A DNA stretch of 64,000 bases from Archangium violaceum (GTDB lineage Bacteria; Myxococcota; Myxococcia; Myxococcales; Myxococcaceae), in assembly GCF_016859125.1 (NCBI RefSeq), contig NZ_CP069338.1, positions 10,853,501 through 10,917,500 on the forward strand, read 5' to 3'. Made by a program: the position numbers and the translations under genes. The notes under the pieces were generated by a model. The model saw nothing but the letters and a program-made list of their open reading frames with translations. It made no database searches and was not told where the DNA came from. This document shows, one piece after another, positions 28,554 through 37,445 of the stretch; positions within the stretch are counted from its first letter, which is position 1, and each line of letters begins with the position of its first letter.

Positions 28554-29149
28554 GGCACCTTCTCCAGGGCTGCGCGCAGCTCCTCTGCCGTAGTGCCCAT
28601 ATTCTCAGCCGCGGTATGCGCGTGCCAGGTCGATGCGACTGTGCCCTCGGGCGCATCGCATACCACCTTGATGACCGAGTCGAACGAGCCGGGCCACTCG
28701 TGCCGACCCAGCTCCGCCGCATGCCTGCGTGCGTCCATGAAGGTGAAGCACGGCCAGAGCGGCAGCCGAATTGTCTTCATGTCGCAGTTGAAGAACCGGC
28801 AGCCATCGAGTCGCGCCTCTGAAAAGTCGCAGTCCTCGATCCCTCCGATTTTCCACTTGTCGATGTCGTCCTCACGGAAGCCGAAGTCATTGCCAGCAAA
28901 CCGCCCCTTGAACCGGCACCCTCTGAAGTGCATCGGTGCCCAGCGCACGTTCTTCAGCTCGCCTTTCGCCTGGATGGTGCAATCAATGAACCGGCCCGAC
29001 ATGGGCACGAGCCCCCGCGACGCCACGCTGATGACCACGGTGCAGTTGCGAAACGTCACGTTCGGCCCAAGCCAATAGATGGCGTGCTTCGGCAACTCCA
29101 CCCGCTCGCCCTCAATTACTCGGTCCTTGAAGTGGATATTGGGAGTCAC
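28538..29149 (-). CDS. Pentapeptide-like small protein, candidate SitI-type immunity
   Basis: 203 residues. The first two thirds show a loose beta-helix rhythm of the pentapeptide kind (VTFRNCTVVI, GRFIDCTIQ, HFRGCRFKGRF, IEDCDFSEARLDGCRFFNCD). The C-terminal part is helical. No signal peptide, so cytosolic. It begins 8 bp after the toxin gene stop and overlaps the next gene by 16 bp. In Myxococcus, SitA lipoprotein toxins are followed directly by their cytosolic SitI immunity gene, which makes this the prime immunity candidate (context inference). Confidence 0.65.
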   Translation of the reverse strand: MTPNIHFKDRVIEGERVELPKHAIYWLGPNVTFRNCTVVISVASRGLVPMSGRFIDCTIQAKGELKNVRWAPMHFRGCRFKGRFAGNDFGFREDDIDKWKIGGIEDCDFSEARLDGCRFFNCDMKTIRLPLWPCFTFMDARRHAAELGRHEWPGSFDSVIKVVCDAPEGTVASTWHAHTAAENMGTTAEELRAALEKVPWVVM

Positions 29150-29156
29150 GCGGCCC

Positions 29157-30809
29157 TCACCTCAGAAGAAGATCATACGGAAGAAGGTGCGCGCCATCCG
29201 GCGCCCGTGCAGGGTGAAGTTGGACTTCCGTACCAGACAAAATTTCGTAGTGGTAGCTCTGCCCGTTCGGCCCTGTGACGTCCACGCCGTGCTCATTCCA
29301 GGTCAGATGCGGGAATCGACGAGACACGCGCGTCTCTACCCATCGCCCACGTGCCTGTCGCTCCAGAAGCTTCGCCCAGTGCTCCTTACCCGCCTTCCGC
29401 ATCGCCTCGATGGCGGCCCGCTCCCGATCCGTCAGCTCGGCCTGAGACCACTTAGCCGCCTCCTCCCTCACGGCCGCCTGTAGCTCGTCGCCAAGCCTGT
29501 CCTCCCTCGGTATGTCCCTGTAGCTCTTGCCTCGCGGGAGGTGCCACCGCTCGCCGTTGCTGAGGATGACCTGCTTGTTACCACCGCGGTGCTGGATGGC
29601 CACGGTGCCTGAGTGCCCTCCAGATGCTCCCGAACTGCCGCTCTTCGCCAGGACGTTGATAGCCACGGGAGCCTGCCGGGAAGTGAGGACGACGAGCGCG
29701 CGGCTCTCCTCCACCACCACCTCCACTGCGGCGGCCTCCTCCATCGCCACCGCCACCGAGCCCTCCATGCCTTGTGCCGCCCACTGCGCCTGCACCTGGT
29801 TGAATCTCGGCAGCGAGCGCACATGCGCTGCCACCTCACCGAGCGTCCGCCCGCTGAGCGTGGCCACCGCGAGAATGAGGGCCCGGGCCGCGTCCGTCCC
29901 AATCACCCGGCCGAAGGACTCGCCCGCCTCGCGCAACTCGTCGAAGGTGGTGGCCTCGTGGGCCCGGTGAGCCATGGTCGCCCAGCCGTCCATGAGGCCC
30001 CACAGGGCATCCACGCCCAGCCAGGCCAGCAGCACCACCGACAGCGCGGCCGCAAGCGCCTTCGTGCTCGGCTCCGGCAGCAGCCAGAGCGCCAGATACA
30101 GGCCCGCGGCCCACACCAGCGACGAGAGAATCGTCTTCGGGCTGAGCTCGTGCCCGAGGGCCGCCCGCGTCTCGTCGAGCACCGTGCCGAAGGCCAGGGC
30201 CAGAGCCAGGGTGCGCCTGTCGTCCGTGTGCAGGTAGGGCCCATCCGTGAAGAGGCCCAGACAGTCCCCACCGCCGCGCCGCTCGCACCAGCGCAGGTAC
30301 TTCTCCTTGAGCGCCGCCTCGGCCTCGGGGACGAGCGGGCCCTTGTCGTTGAAGGGCACCAGGGTGAGCACCTTGTCCCGGTACACCTCGGCGAGCAACT
30401 CCTCCTCCGGCATGGCCTGGAGGAGCCCCTGGGCTGTTTCCTGGGCCGTGCCCTTCACCTGGAGGCGCTGGCCGAGCACCTCTACCGCGCGCTGGTACTC
30501 GGCCACCGTGAGCGCCACCACGCGGGTGTTGCCGCGCGCCTGGGGGCTGTCCGCGACGACGACTACCACGGGCCCGAGCTCGCGCGGCGTTGCTCGGGCC
30601 TCCGTCGCTGGCGGCCGCCAGCGATTCACCCCGGCGAGGTGTCCTCCCATGGGGGCCTGCGTCGCGCACGCCGCATGGAGGAAGAGGACGACGAGCCCAA
30701 AGGCCCCTGCGGGTCCCCACCGCGGCGGACCCCTCGTGGCTTTTCTCTGAGCTTCAAGCCGCGTACCGCCGCCCTCCCCCACCTCAGGACTCCGGTACTC
30801 ATTCGCCAT
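29157..30809 (-). CDS. SitA5-like polymorphic lipoprotein toxin
   Basis: 550 residues. A long basic leader and hydrophobic stretch end in a lipobox, LHAAC, with Cys at 48. The conserved SitA body follows: YLRWCERRGGGDCLGLFTDG, a two-helix membrane hairpin around LYLALWLLPEP and LSVVLLAWLGVDALWGLM, then ATTFDELREAGESFGRVIG. The variable C-terminal 170 residues (GNKQVILSNGERWHLPRGKS to HPHLTWNEHG-like end) would be the toxic domain; its activity is unknown. SitA toxins pass between kin cells by outer membrane exchange and kill those without SitI. ATG 30809 has GGGGGAG upstream. Two immunity-like genes follow immediately. Confidence 0.75.
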   Translation of the reverse strand: MANEYRSPEVGEGGGTRLEAQRKATRGPPRWGPAGAFGLVVLFLHAACATQAPMGGHLAGVNRWRPPATEARATPRELGPVVVVVADSPQARGNTRVVALTVAEYQRAVEVLGQRLQVKGTAQETAQGLLQAMPEEELLAEVYRDKVLTLVPFNDKGPLVPEAEAALKEKYLRWCERRGGGDCLGLFTDGPYLHTDDRRTLALALAFGTVLDETRAALGHELSPKTILSSLVWAAGLYLALWLLPEPSTKALAAALSVVLLAWLGVDALWGLMDGWATMAHRAHEATTFDELREAGESFGRVIGTDAARALILAVATLSGRTLGEVAAHVRSLPRFNQVQAQWAAQGMEGSVAVAMEEAAAVEVVVEESRALVVLTSRQAPVAINVLAKSGSSGASGGHSGTVAIQHRGGNKQVILSNGERWHLPRGKSYRDIPREDRLGDELQAAVREEAAKWSQAELTDRERAAIEAMRKAGKEHWAKLLERQARGRWVETRVSRRFPHLTWNEHGVDVTGPNGQSYHYEILSGTEVQLHPARAPDGAHLLPYDLLLR

Positions 30810-30926
30810 GACGCTGGTCTCCCCCCAGGTAGAACAACCCTGAAGGATAGGATGCGGGACACCCAACCAGTCAGGGTGGGACACACGGGGCTGGAGTTTC
30901 AGCCGCTCCTGCTGACCGGTACTGGA

Positions 30927-31600
30927 CGCATGACTGGAGCCACAACTCCAGCCGGCTCGCCACGACGCTCGCCCCCAGCGAGGGCCCGGAGACCACCACG
31001 CTCTCGGGCAAGACGAGTCCCTGGACCGGCAGCATGGACGCTCTCGCCGAGGGCACCGACAGGACCTTCACCGCCCGTGCCCTGGACAGAGCCGGAGTTC
31101 AGCTCTACGCGGGGCAGGCCACCAGCGTCACGCTCGCCGACGGTGAGAAGACGCCCGTCTTCATCACCCTCGACGACCTCTCGGCCTCGAGCGCCCCCCA
31201 GAGCGAGGCGCCCTCCCTCACCTCCCTCACCTCCGAGGTACGCGCCGGCGGCACCGTGGCCCTACGCGCCACCGTCCGGGATAGGAATCCGGGCGACTCG
31301 CTGCGCTTGGCCTGGAGTGGAGCGCCACCTCTGGTGCTTTCGGCACGCCCTCCGATGGTGCCATTACCTGGACGGCGCCCGCGACTGGCCCCACGTACTC
31401 GCTGGACTGCAAGGCCGTCGACTTCCAGGGCCTGAGCTCCGGCTTCACCCTGCCCCTCACCGTGCGCGCGTCGTCCACCTCCAGCACGCCCCCCCAAGTC
31501 CTGCTGCAAGCACTGCGGGAGCGGCAGCAAGCCCTGCGGCGACAGATGCATCAGCTCCAGCTACACCTGCAGGAAGCCTGCGGGCTGCGCCTGCTACTAA
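30927..31600 (+). pseudogene. Cys-rich myxobacterial lipoprotein remnant, frameshifted
   Basis: Readable in pieces: SGKTSPWTGSMDALAEGTDR, TFTARALDRAGVQLYAGQAT, an Ig-like VRAGGTVALRATVRDRNPGD, then in the next frame ATSGAFGTPSDGAITWTAPA, and finally a Cys-rich tail (CKHCGSGSKPCGDRC, TCRKPAGCACY) in a third frame. That tail type is common at the end of secreted myxobacterial proteins. No N-terminus or signal peptide remains. ISAzo13 is inserted 14 bp after its stop. Confidence 0.65.
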
Positions 31601-31614
31601 TCCATAGGAACTAA

Positions 31615-32935
31615 GGAGGCTCGGAAAAATAAATGTTCCATTGTGCGTGAAATTCAAACCACGTTGGGTATGAATACGTAGTTCCATTCCCCATGGAACT
31701 TGTTCCTTTTTATTCGGAGCGACTCCATCTCATGGTTGGTTACCTTTATGCCAAGAGGGTAGTCGTCCGTATCGAGTGCTGCCTGAATGTGTAGGCCCTT
31801 TTCGGTAGTCGTGCTCCCGATGAGGTTGACGACGATCTCTCGACTCTCCAGGGGACGCCCTCTCCAGTTGTGGGTGATATGGCAGAACATCCGATGCTCT
31901 ATCTTGTTCCACTTGCTCGTTCCGGGCGGTAGGTGGCTGACGCTGATTCGCAGCCCCATCTCGTCCGCCAGGTGCTGCAACTCCACTTTCCACAACCGAG
32001 CACGAGCGCTGTTGCTGCCACCGCTGTCTGCGATGATGAGCAACTCCTTCGCTCGCGCGTAGCGCTCTCGGCCCATCTCCAACCACCAGGTTCGGATGGT
32101 GGACGTGGCGAAGGCGGGCGTGTCGTGTGTCACCCCTACGCTCACCCATCCCTCATTGGCGCCCACGTCATAGACGCCGTACGGCAGGACTTTACCCAAC
32201 TCCTTATCTACGAAGTCGTATACCCGAACCTCGGACGGCTTGGCTTTCGGGTGCCACTCCCTTCCTGCGTTCTTGAAGTCCCCCACCAACTCCTTTTTCT
32301 TGGCATCCACCGAGATGACAGGCTCTCCGCGCCGGTGGAAGGCCCGCACCAGCGCGTTGATGTGCTCGAATTGTGCGTTTCGGTCGGGATGCTTGCCGCC
32401 CTCACGCGTTTTGCGGTTACTCTGGAGGCTGTAGCCCGTCTGGCGCAGAAGTCTCCCCACGGTGCTGGGATCGATGGCATGGCCTCGATGACTCAACTCA
32501 GCGGCCAGTTTCACGGTGCTCTTGCAAGTCCAGCGCAAGGGCGACATCGGATCGCCGCGCGTGGCTGGCTCCACCAACACCTCGAGGTCCGACAGCAACG
32601 TTGTGTCTTTCTCTGTCGCTTTCTTCCGGCCTCCACCATGGCGGCGTGCGCGGTGGATGTCGAGAGTCACCCCCTGTTCAAGCTCTTTCAACCCCCGCCG
32701 TATTGCCGACCGGGACAGTCCTGTGGCCTTTGCCACCAAACTGATGCCTCCCCTTCCCAAGGACCTGGCCTCCGCAGCCGCCCAGCGCCGACGAACCACC
32801 TCGTTCATTCCCGCACGCAGCGCCTCGAATTTGCGTTGAACAGCCTCTATCGATGGCGTTACGTTCATCTGTCACCCGTTTGCTGAGTTCAGACACTCAA
32901 CACGCCGTGTGGAACATTTATTTTTCCGAGCCTCC
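31615..32935. mobile_element. Complete ISAzo13-family insertion sequence
   Basis: 1321 bp with perfect 25-bp terminal inverted repeats starting GGAGGCTCGG at 31615-31639 and 32911-32935. A TAA on both sides (31612-31614, 32936-32938) fits a 3-bp target duplication. It carries one intact transposase gene, so it could be active. Confidence 0.9.
31654..32868 (-). CDS. ISAzo13-family transposase
   Basis: 404-residue transposase, full length. N-terminal HTH region RWAAAEARSLGRGGISLVAK and TGLSRSAIRRGLKELEQG; DDE-type segments PVISVDAKKKELVGDFKN, LLIIADSGGSNSARARLW and KWNKIEHRMFCHITHNWRG. ATG at 32868 lies 43 bp inside the right inverted repeat. No stop or frameshift interrupts it. Third-position GC is lower than in backbone genes, as expected for a mobile gene. 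Confidence 0.93.
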   Translation of the reverse strand: MNVTPSIEAVQRKFEALRAGMNEVVRRRWAAAEARSLGRGGISLVAKATGLSRSAIRRGLKELEQGVTLDIHRARRHGGGRKKATEKDTTLLSDLEVLVEPATRGDPMSPLRWTCKSTVKLAAELSHRGHAIDPSTVGRLLRQTGYSLQSNRKTREGGKHPDRNAQFEHINALVRAFHRRGEPVISVDAKKKELVGDFKNAGREWHPKAKPSEVRVYDFVDKELGKVLPYGVYDVGANEGWVSVGVTHDTPAFATSTIRTWWLEMGRERYARAKELLIIADSGGSNSARARLWKVELQHLADEMGLRISVSHLPPGTSKWNKIEHRMFCHITHNWRGRPLESREIVVNLIGSTTTEKGLHIQAALDTDDYPLGIKVTNHEMESLRIKRNKFHGEWNYVFIPNVV

Positions 32936-32966
32936 TAAGTTCGAGTTTCGCAGTTTTTAGAGACGG

Positions 32967-33097
32967 TCGAAGTCGAACGTCTTCCTCAGGAGTTCCGCCC
33001 AGTCCACTCGCGGCGTCCTCTCCATCTGCGGCTCCTTCCTGGCCGCTGCCTCAAGCGCCACGCTCTCCTCCCCCGCTCCTGCTGCTTGGGGGAGCCC
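32967..33097 (-). mobile_element. IS91-family transposase 3' fragment
   Basis: Similar to the 39376 and 43268 copies over the LLRKTFDFD and ARKEP coding part; right edge is the recurrent GCTTGGGGGAG boundary, where a molybdenum oxidoreductase fragment starts. Confidence 0.72.
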
Positions 33098-33650
33098 ATC
33101 GACGGGCTGTGCACGGGCCGGCCCAGGCCACCGCCTGGCGCTGGCTCGAGAGCAAGAACGTCGTCGCGCCCACCGCCGCCAGCGGCTTCTACGGCCGCAG
33201 CGTCTATTCGCCCTCGGGCGCCCTGGTGGCCGTGGAGGTGGATCCCACCACGGGCCGCGTCCAGGTCGTCGAGGCGCACACCTTCCTCGACGCCGGCCGC
33301 CTCATCCAGCCCGAACTCGTCATCGGTCAGTCCGAGGGCGGCCTGGCCATGGGCATCGGCTACGCGCTGCTCGAGCAGCTGCCCCTGGGCGTGGGCGGAG
33401 CGGGCGAGGGCAACTGGAACCTCAACCGCTACCGGGTGGCGCTCGCGGGAGATCTACCGCTCGGGCGGATGAAGCTGCACGTACTGCCCCCGCTGCCGCC
33501 GCCGGATGATCATCCCAAGGGGATCGCCGAGGCGGTGCTCTGCCCCATTCCCCCCCCGCCATCGCCAACGCCGTCGCCGACGCCACCCAGCGCCGCTTCC
33601 GCTCGCTGCCCATCACCCCGACCCGGATCCTGGAGGCCCTTCGCTCATGA
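33098..33650 (+). pseudogene. Xanthine/aldehyde oxidase-type molybdopterin subunit, C-terminal fragment
   Basis: C-terminal 180 residues of a molybdenum hydroxylase large subunit: GFYGRSVYSPSGALVAVEVD, VQVVEAHTFLDAGRLIQPEL, QSEGGLAMGIGYALLEQLPL and HPKGIAEAVLCPIP. A run of C near 33550 shifts the frame; in the next frame the expected end continues (AIANAVADATQRRFRSLPIT, then stop overlapping the next ATG). The N-terminal part is cut by the IS91 fragment. Substrate class cannot be decided. Confidence 0.82.
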
Positions 33651-33913
33651 GCGACCCCATCATCAATGTGAACCTCACGGTCAACGGTGAGACGTACGTC
33701 CACAAGGTGCCCGCCTCGCTGCCCCTCGTGGACTTCCTCCACGAGGAGGTGGGGCTGACGGGGACCAAGTTCGGCTGCGGCATCGGCGTGTGCCGCGCCT
33801 GCACCGTGGCCACGTGCCGGACGTCCCAGGCCCACCCCGTGCCCACGCTCGCGTGCTCCACGCCCGTGAGCGAGCTCAACGGCCAGTTCATCACCACCGT
33901 GGAAGGACTGGCG
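33648..33913 (+). pseudogene. [2Fe-2S] small subunit of the molybdenum hydroxylase, truncated
   Basis: First 88 residues of the iron-sulfur subunit: VNGETYVHKVPASLPLVDFL, then the plant-type cluster motif CGIGVCRACTV and a fourth Cys in LACSTPV. The second [2Fe-2S] domain is missing; homology ends near GLAGG at 33913. ATG overlaps the stop of the large-subunit frame (ATGA), as in intact operons. Confidence 0.8.
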
Positions 33914-33932
33914 GGGGGGCGAGAAGATGCGC

Positions 33933-33953
33933 GCTCAGCCGCGAGGGCTGAGC
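33933..33953 (-). terminator. Hairpin downstream of marR
   Basis: Perfect 8-bp stem GCTCAGCC/GGCTGAGC with a 5-base loop, about 125 bp past the marR stop on its strand. No T-run. Confidence 0.4.
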
Positions 33954-34075
33954 CGCGCACCCGAGGCGGGGTGGTAGAGAATTTCCGTGGTGGCTCTCGC
34001 GCGGGCCGCGGCGGCAGGACGTCTGGCAATGGCCGCCATCTCATGCGGCGACCCGCGGCGAAGTGCGGGGCCGTA

Positions 34076-34576
34076 TCATCTGGATGAAGGATTCCGCTCC
34101 GCGGTGATGAGTTTTGCCAGAAGATTGGAAAGTTGTTCCTGTTCGCTCTTCGTGAGGACGCTCAGGATCATCTGTTGGTTTCGTACGTGCGGGCCAATGG
34201 CGCGTTCAATCACATCCAGCCCTTTGGGCGTCAGCGCGACCAGTGTCCCACGGCGGTCGGTTGGATGCGGTCTGCGCTTGACCAACCCCGCCTTTTCCAG
34301 CCGGTCGATGCGGTTGGTCATGCTTCCGGAGGAGATCATCGCGGCATCGTATAACGCGGTTGGCGTCAGCTCATAGGGGGCGCCGCTCCGCCTCAAGGTC
34401 GCCAGGACATCGAACTCTCCAGGTTGGAGTCCGTACTCGGCGAAGAGCGGATTGAGTCGATCCTGGGCAATATGGTGCGCCGCTTCGAGCAAGCGGCCCA
34501 GCACCACCATGGGTCCCGTTTCGATATCTGGCCGTTCCCTTCGCCACTGCTCGGCCGCCTTCATCGCGCGATCCAT
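34076..34576 (-). CDS. MarR-family transcriptional regulator
   Basis: 166-residue winged-helix regulator: LQPGEFDVLATLRRSGAPYE, the recognition helix region MISSGSMTNRIDRLEKAGLV and wing KRRPHPTDRRGTLVALT. ATG at 34576 (MDRAMKAAEQW) has GGAG eight bases upstream. A start at 34618 is in frame but would put the GGAGATATCTCC palindrome inside the gene. Divergent from the MFS transporter, which it probably represses through the intervening palindromes. Confidence 0.88.
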   Translation of the reverse strand: MDRAMKAAEQWRRERPDIETGPMVVLGRLLEAAHHIAQDRLNPLFAEYGLQPGEFDVLATLRRSGAPYELTPTALYDAAMISSGSMTNRIDRLEKAGLVKRRPHPTDRRGTLVALTPKGLDVIERAIGPHVRNQQMILSVLTKSEQEQLSNLLAKLITAERNPSSR

Positions 34577-34602
34577 CTTGCTCCGTCCATGTGTCTTGAC
34601 AT

Positions 34603-34638
34603 GGAGATATCTCCCCATGTATCTCGGCGTGGAGATAC
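34603..34638. promoter_or_regulatory. Candidate MarR operators
   Basis: Two palindromes between marR and the MFS gene: GGAGATATCTCC (34603-34614) and GTATCTC-N6-GAGATAC (34619-34638). Size and place suit MarR dimers. Confidence 0.6.
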
Positions 34639-34703
34639 TCTACGTCGAGATGAATGCGGGTGCAAACCGGGAGCGCGCCTCGTGGCCCCGCCGAAAGGCG
34701 AAC

Positions 34704-35879
34704 ATGTCGAAGTTCGGGAAAAGCTCCTTGTTGTTGCTCATCGCCATCGTCCTGGTTGGCTTGAATCTGCGTCCGGCGCTTGCGTCCATCGGGCCGCTTC
34801 TCGACGCGATTCAACGGGCGATCGGCCTCACCGACACACGCGCGAGTCTGCTGACCACCATTCCAGTCTTTCTCATGGGGGCCTGTGCGCTCAGCGCCTA
34901 TCGCCTGCGGCGGCTGACGGGTGAGCGTTACGGTATCCTGCTCGGAATCGCTGTCATCGGGTTGGCGTGCGCGGGGCGCGCCGGGGTCTCTACCGGCGCG
35001 GGGCTGGTCGGAACGGCTGTGGCCGCTGGCATCGGGATCGCCATTGTGCAGGCATTGCTGCCGGCCTTCATCAGACGCTGTTTCGCTGAAAGGGCCGGCG
35101 GAGTCATGGGTTACTACTCGACCGCGATCATGGGAGGAGCTGTATCCGCGAGCGTGCTGTCCCCGCGTCTGGCCAGCCACTTCGGGTGGGTGGCGGCGTT
35201 GGCGAGCTGGTGCCTTCCCGCCCTGCTCGCGGCAGGAGCGTGGATGCTGGCAACTCGTGGAGCGGGACACTCCGTTGTCATCACCGAAGCAACCAGGACA
35301 CCGTTTTCCCGCAGTCCACGCGCCTGGCTCCTCGCGCTGTTCTTCGGGCTTGGCACTGGCGCCTACACGCTCGTTCTTGCGTGGCTTCCTCCCTACTACA
35401 CGGGCCTGGGGTGGACTCCGGTGGACGCAGGAGAATTGCTCGGCGTGGTGACGCTCGCCGAAGTCGTCGCGGGTCTTGCTGTGTCCTTCTGGATCGACCG
35501 CCTGCCAGATCGACGGCCGGCCCTCCTCTCTGCGATTCTGTCGCTATTCGTCGGCCTGCTCTGTCTGCTCATCGCCCCCCTTCAACTGGCCTTGCCGTCC
35601 GCCATCTTGATGGGGCTCGGCATCGGCGCGCTGTTCCCCTTGTCATTGATTGTCGCGATGGACCATGCGAGCGATCCCCGCCAGGCCGGTGAGCTCGCCG
35701 CCTTCGTGCAGGGGAGCGGATATCTGATCGCCGCGACGTTCCCCTTCATTGCCGGCGTTCTCCGGCAACACATGGCCAGTCTCGGCCTGGCCTGGGTGCT
35801 GATGGCGGGTCTCTCTCTCGTGCTCGTCGGAATCGCCCTGCGCTTCTCGCCTGCGTCATACGCCCGGATGAGCGGGTAA
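34704..35879 (+). CDS. MFS transporter, CynX/NimT family
   Basis: 391-residue inner membrane transporter with about 12 hydrophobic helices. Family sequence NLRPALASIGPLLDAIQ at the first loop is the CynX/NimT (cyanate, 2-nitroimidazole) signature. ATG at 34704 has GAAAGG upstream; an earlier ATG at 34650 gives an 18-residue basic extension. Under likely control of the divergent MarR protein, which fits a drug or metabolite efflux role. The substrate is not predictable. Confidence 0.86.
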   Translation: MSKFGKSSLLLLIAIVLVGLNLRPALASIGPLLDAIQRAIGLTDTRASLLTTIPVFLMGACALSAYRLRRLTGERYGILLGIAVIGLACAGRAGVSTGAGLVGTAVAAGIGIAIVQALLPAFIRRCFAERAGGVMGYYSTAIMGGAVSASVLSPRLASHFGWVAALASWCLPALLAAGAWMLATRGAGHSVVITEATRTPFSRSPRAWLLALFFGLGTGAYTLVLAWLPPYYTGLGWTPVDAGELLGVVTLAEVVAGLAVSFWIDRLPDRRPALLSAILSLFVGLLCLLIAPLQLALPSAILMGLGIGALFPLSLIVAMDHASDPRQAGELAAFVQGSGYLIAATFPFIAGVLRQHMASLGLAWVLMAGLSLVLVGIALRFSPASYARMSG

Positions 35880-35909
35880 CCAGTTTCTTCGAAGTCAGGG
35901 AGGCTCGTC

Positions 35910-36707
35910 TTGGCCTGTTATGAGAATGAAGGTCGCAGGAATTACTTCATGGAGTTCGGTTCCGGCCGGCCGGTGATCCTGCTGCACGGCATCAGCAACT
36001 CCGGTCGTGCATGGGGCCCGCAGATCGTCCCACTCGCGGACGCGGGGTTCCGGGTGATCGTGCCCGATCACGCGGGACACGGAGCATCCGGGCCCGTCAA
36101 CCGGCCTTGGGGGATCCAGGACTTCACCGCCGATGTGGTTGCATTGTTGGCTCACCTGGACATCGGGAACGCCGATGTGGTCGGGCTTTCCCTCGGCGGG
36201 ATGGTTGCACTGCAGTTGGCGCTCGAGAGGCCCGAGCTGGTCGGTAGGCTCGTGGTCGCCAACAGCTTCGATACCACCGCGACGCCTGGCTTCCGTTCCA
36301 TGGCGGAAGGTTGGGCGGGGATGTTCAGGAGCGAGGAGGGTCCTGTCCGCAGACTCGAGCGTACTTGGCCCATGCTCGTCAATGATGCGTTCAGGGCATC
36401 TGGTGAAGGTCGGCGGACCTACCAGGTCTGGCACGGCATCGCGGCGACTGCCCACGGACCGTCGCTCGCCTATGTCTCGGAGGGCATCATCGGCTTCGAT
36501 GTCACGACGAGACTGGCGTCCCTGAAAAGGGAGACTCTTTTCATCGCGGGAGAAAAGGACGCGATGTCACCGCCCGAGGTCAGCCGACGGATGGCCGAGA
36601 CCGTTCCCCATGCTCGATATGCCGAGCTTGCCGAGGCATTCCACATCTCGAACGTGGACGCGGCGGAGCACTTCAACCGGTTGCTCATCCCCTTTCTGTT
36701 GGATTGA
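35910..36707 (+). CDS. Alpha/beta hydrolase, 3-oxoadipate enol-lactonase-like
   Basis: 265-residue alpha/beta hydrolase. Oxyanion region LLHGISNSG, nucleophile elbow VVGLSLGGMVAL with Ser, acid in FIAGEKDAMSPP and catalytic His in EAFHISNVD. Start TTG at 35910 with GGAGG seven bases upstream; no ATG fits better. It follows the MFS gene by 30 bp and may share its transcript. Substrate unknown. Confidence 0.87.
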   Translation: MACYENEGRRNYFMEFGSGRPVILLHGISNSGRAWGPQIVPLADAGFRVIVPDHAGHGASGPVNRPWGIQDFTADVVALLAHLDIGNADVVGLSLGGMVALQLALERPELVGRLVVANSFDTTATPGFRSMAEGWAGMFRSEEGPVRRLERTWPMLVNDAFRASGEGRRTYQVWHGIAATAHGPSLAYVSEGIIGFDVTTRLASLKRETLFIAGEKDAMSPPEVSRRMAETVPHARYAELAEAFHISNVDAAEHFNRLLIPFLLD

Positions 36708-36714
36708 TGAGCAA

Positions 36715-36828
36715 GGGGCTGTATCTGGGCTGGGTACCAGTGGTGGAGGCGTGCTCCGGTGCCCCTTACCTCCTCCTGGGCTGGAGGTGTTCGCGTGCTT
36801 GAGGTGTGGAGGGAGGAGGAGCCAGTCC
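36715..36828 (+). mobile_element. IS91-family transposase remnant (degenerate)
   Basis: Plus strand reads GLEVFACLRCGGRR, the zinc-ribbon-like end of the transposase, then breaks into the hydrolase fragment at a GCGTATA-like point (36829). Opposite orientation to the neighbouring copies. Confidence 0.5.
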
Positions 36829-37144
36829 TCGCGTATAGCCTCGCGGCGGTGGCCAGGGCGACGCACCCTCCGAAGGAGTGTCCCACCAGCTGGGCCCCCT
36901 CCTCCAGCAGGTCGGCGACCCACGCCCCATCCGCCTCGGCATCATCGGGACGGCCGGGCGCCGGACTGCGCCCGTGGCCGGGACGATCCGGAACGACCAG
37001 CCGCCACCCCCGCTCGCCCAGACGCGCCTGGGCGGCGAAGTGGCGGTCTCCTCCCACCCGACTGCCTTGCATGCTTCCATGGACCAAGACGACCCGGGGA
37101 CCGGACTCGCCCCAGCGGGTGATGTGTATCGAGGCATCGCTCAC
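36829..37144 (-). pseudogene. Alpha/beta hydrolase, N-terminal fragment
   Basis: About 105 residues: RVVLVHGSMQGSRVGG, VVPDRPGHGRSP and nucleophile elbow LVGHSFGGCVALA. Start GTG at 37144 with AAGGAG upstream. The chain breaks after TAARLYA, where IS91-derived DNA begins, so the catalytic Asp and His are missing. An element copy also sits 16 bp upstream of its start, in what should be its promoter. Confidence 0.8.
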
Positions 37145-37160
37145 GGTGGACTCCTTTGGA

Positions 37161-37445
37161 GCATAAGAAAAATGGGAGGCCGGTTGAAGGTGAGGGCTGG
37201 AGCGGAGGGGCCGAGGAGAGCCGCGGACGGGAGCCGCCCGAGCTGTGTGCCAGGCCCGTGTAGGGGGCCGAGCACCCCCATAGGGCACACTGCTGCCCAG
37301 GCCGCCCTCCCATCAGGGCGCGGCAAGAGCCTGAGCTGGGCCTGTGGGTTGTCTTGAGCGCCTCAACACCACGCTGCCTGGGCTCCTTCCTGGCCGCTGC
37401 CTCGCGCGCCACGCTCGCCTCCCCCGCTCCTGCTGCTTGGGGGAG
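37161..37445. mobile_element. IS91-end repeat, short copy
   Basis: Starts GCATAAG, has the TTGAAGG...GGGCTGGAGCGGAGG interior and CCCATAGGGCACAC block homologous to the other copies, and ends at the recurrent GCTTGGGGGAG boundary. It lacks about 200 bp of the transposase end present in the 39376 copy. Confidence 0.75.
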
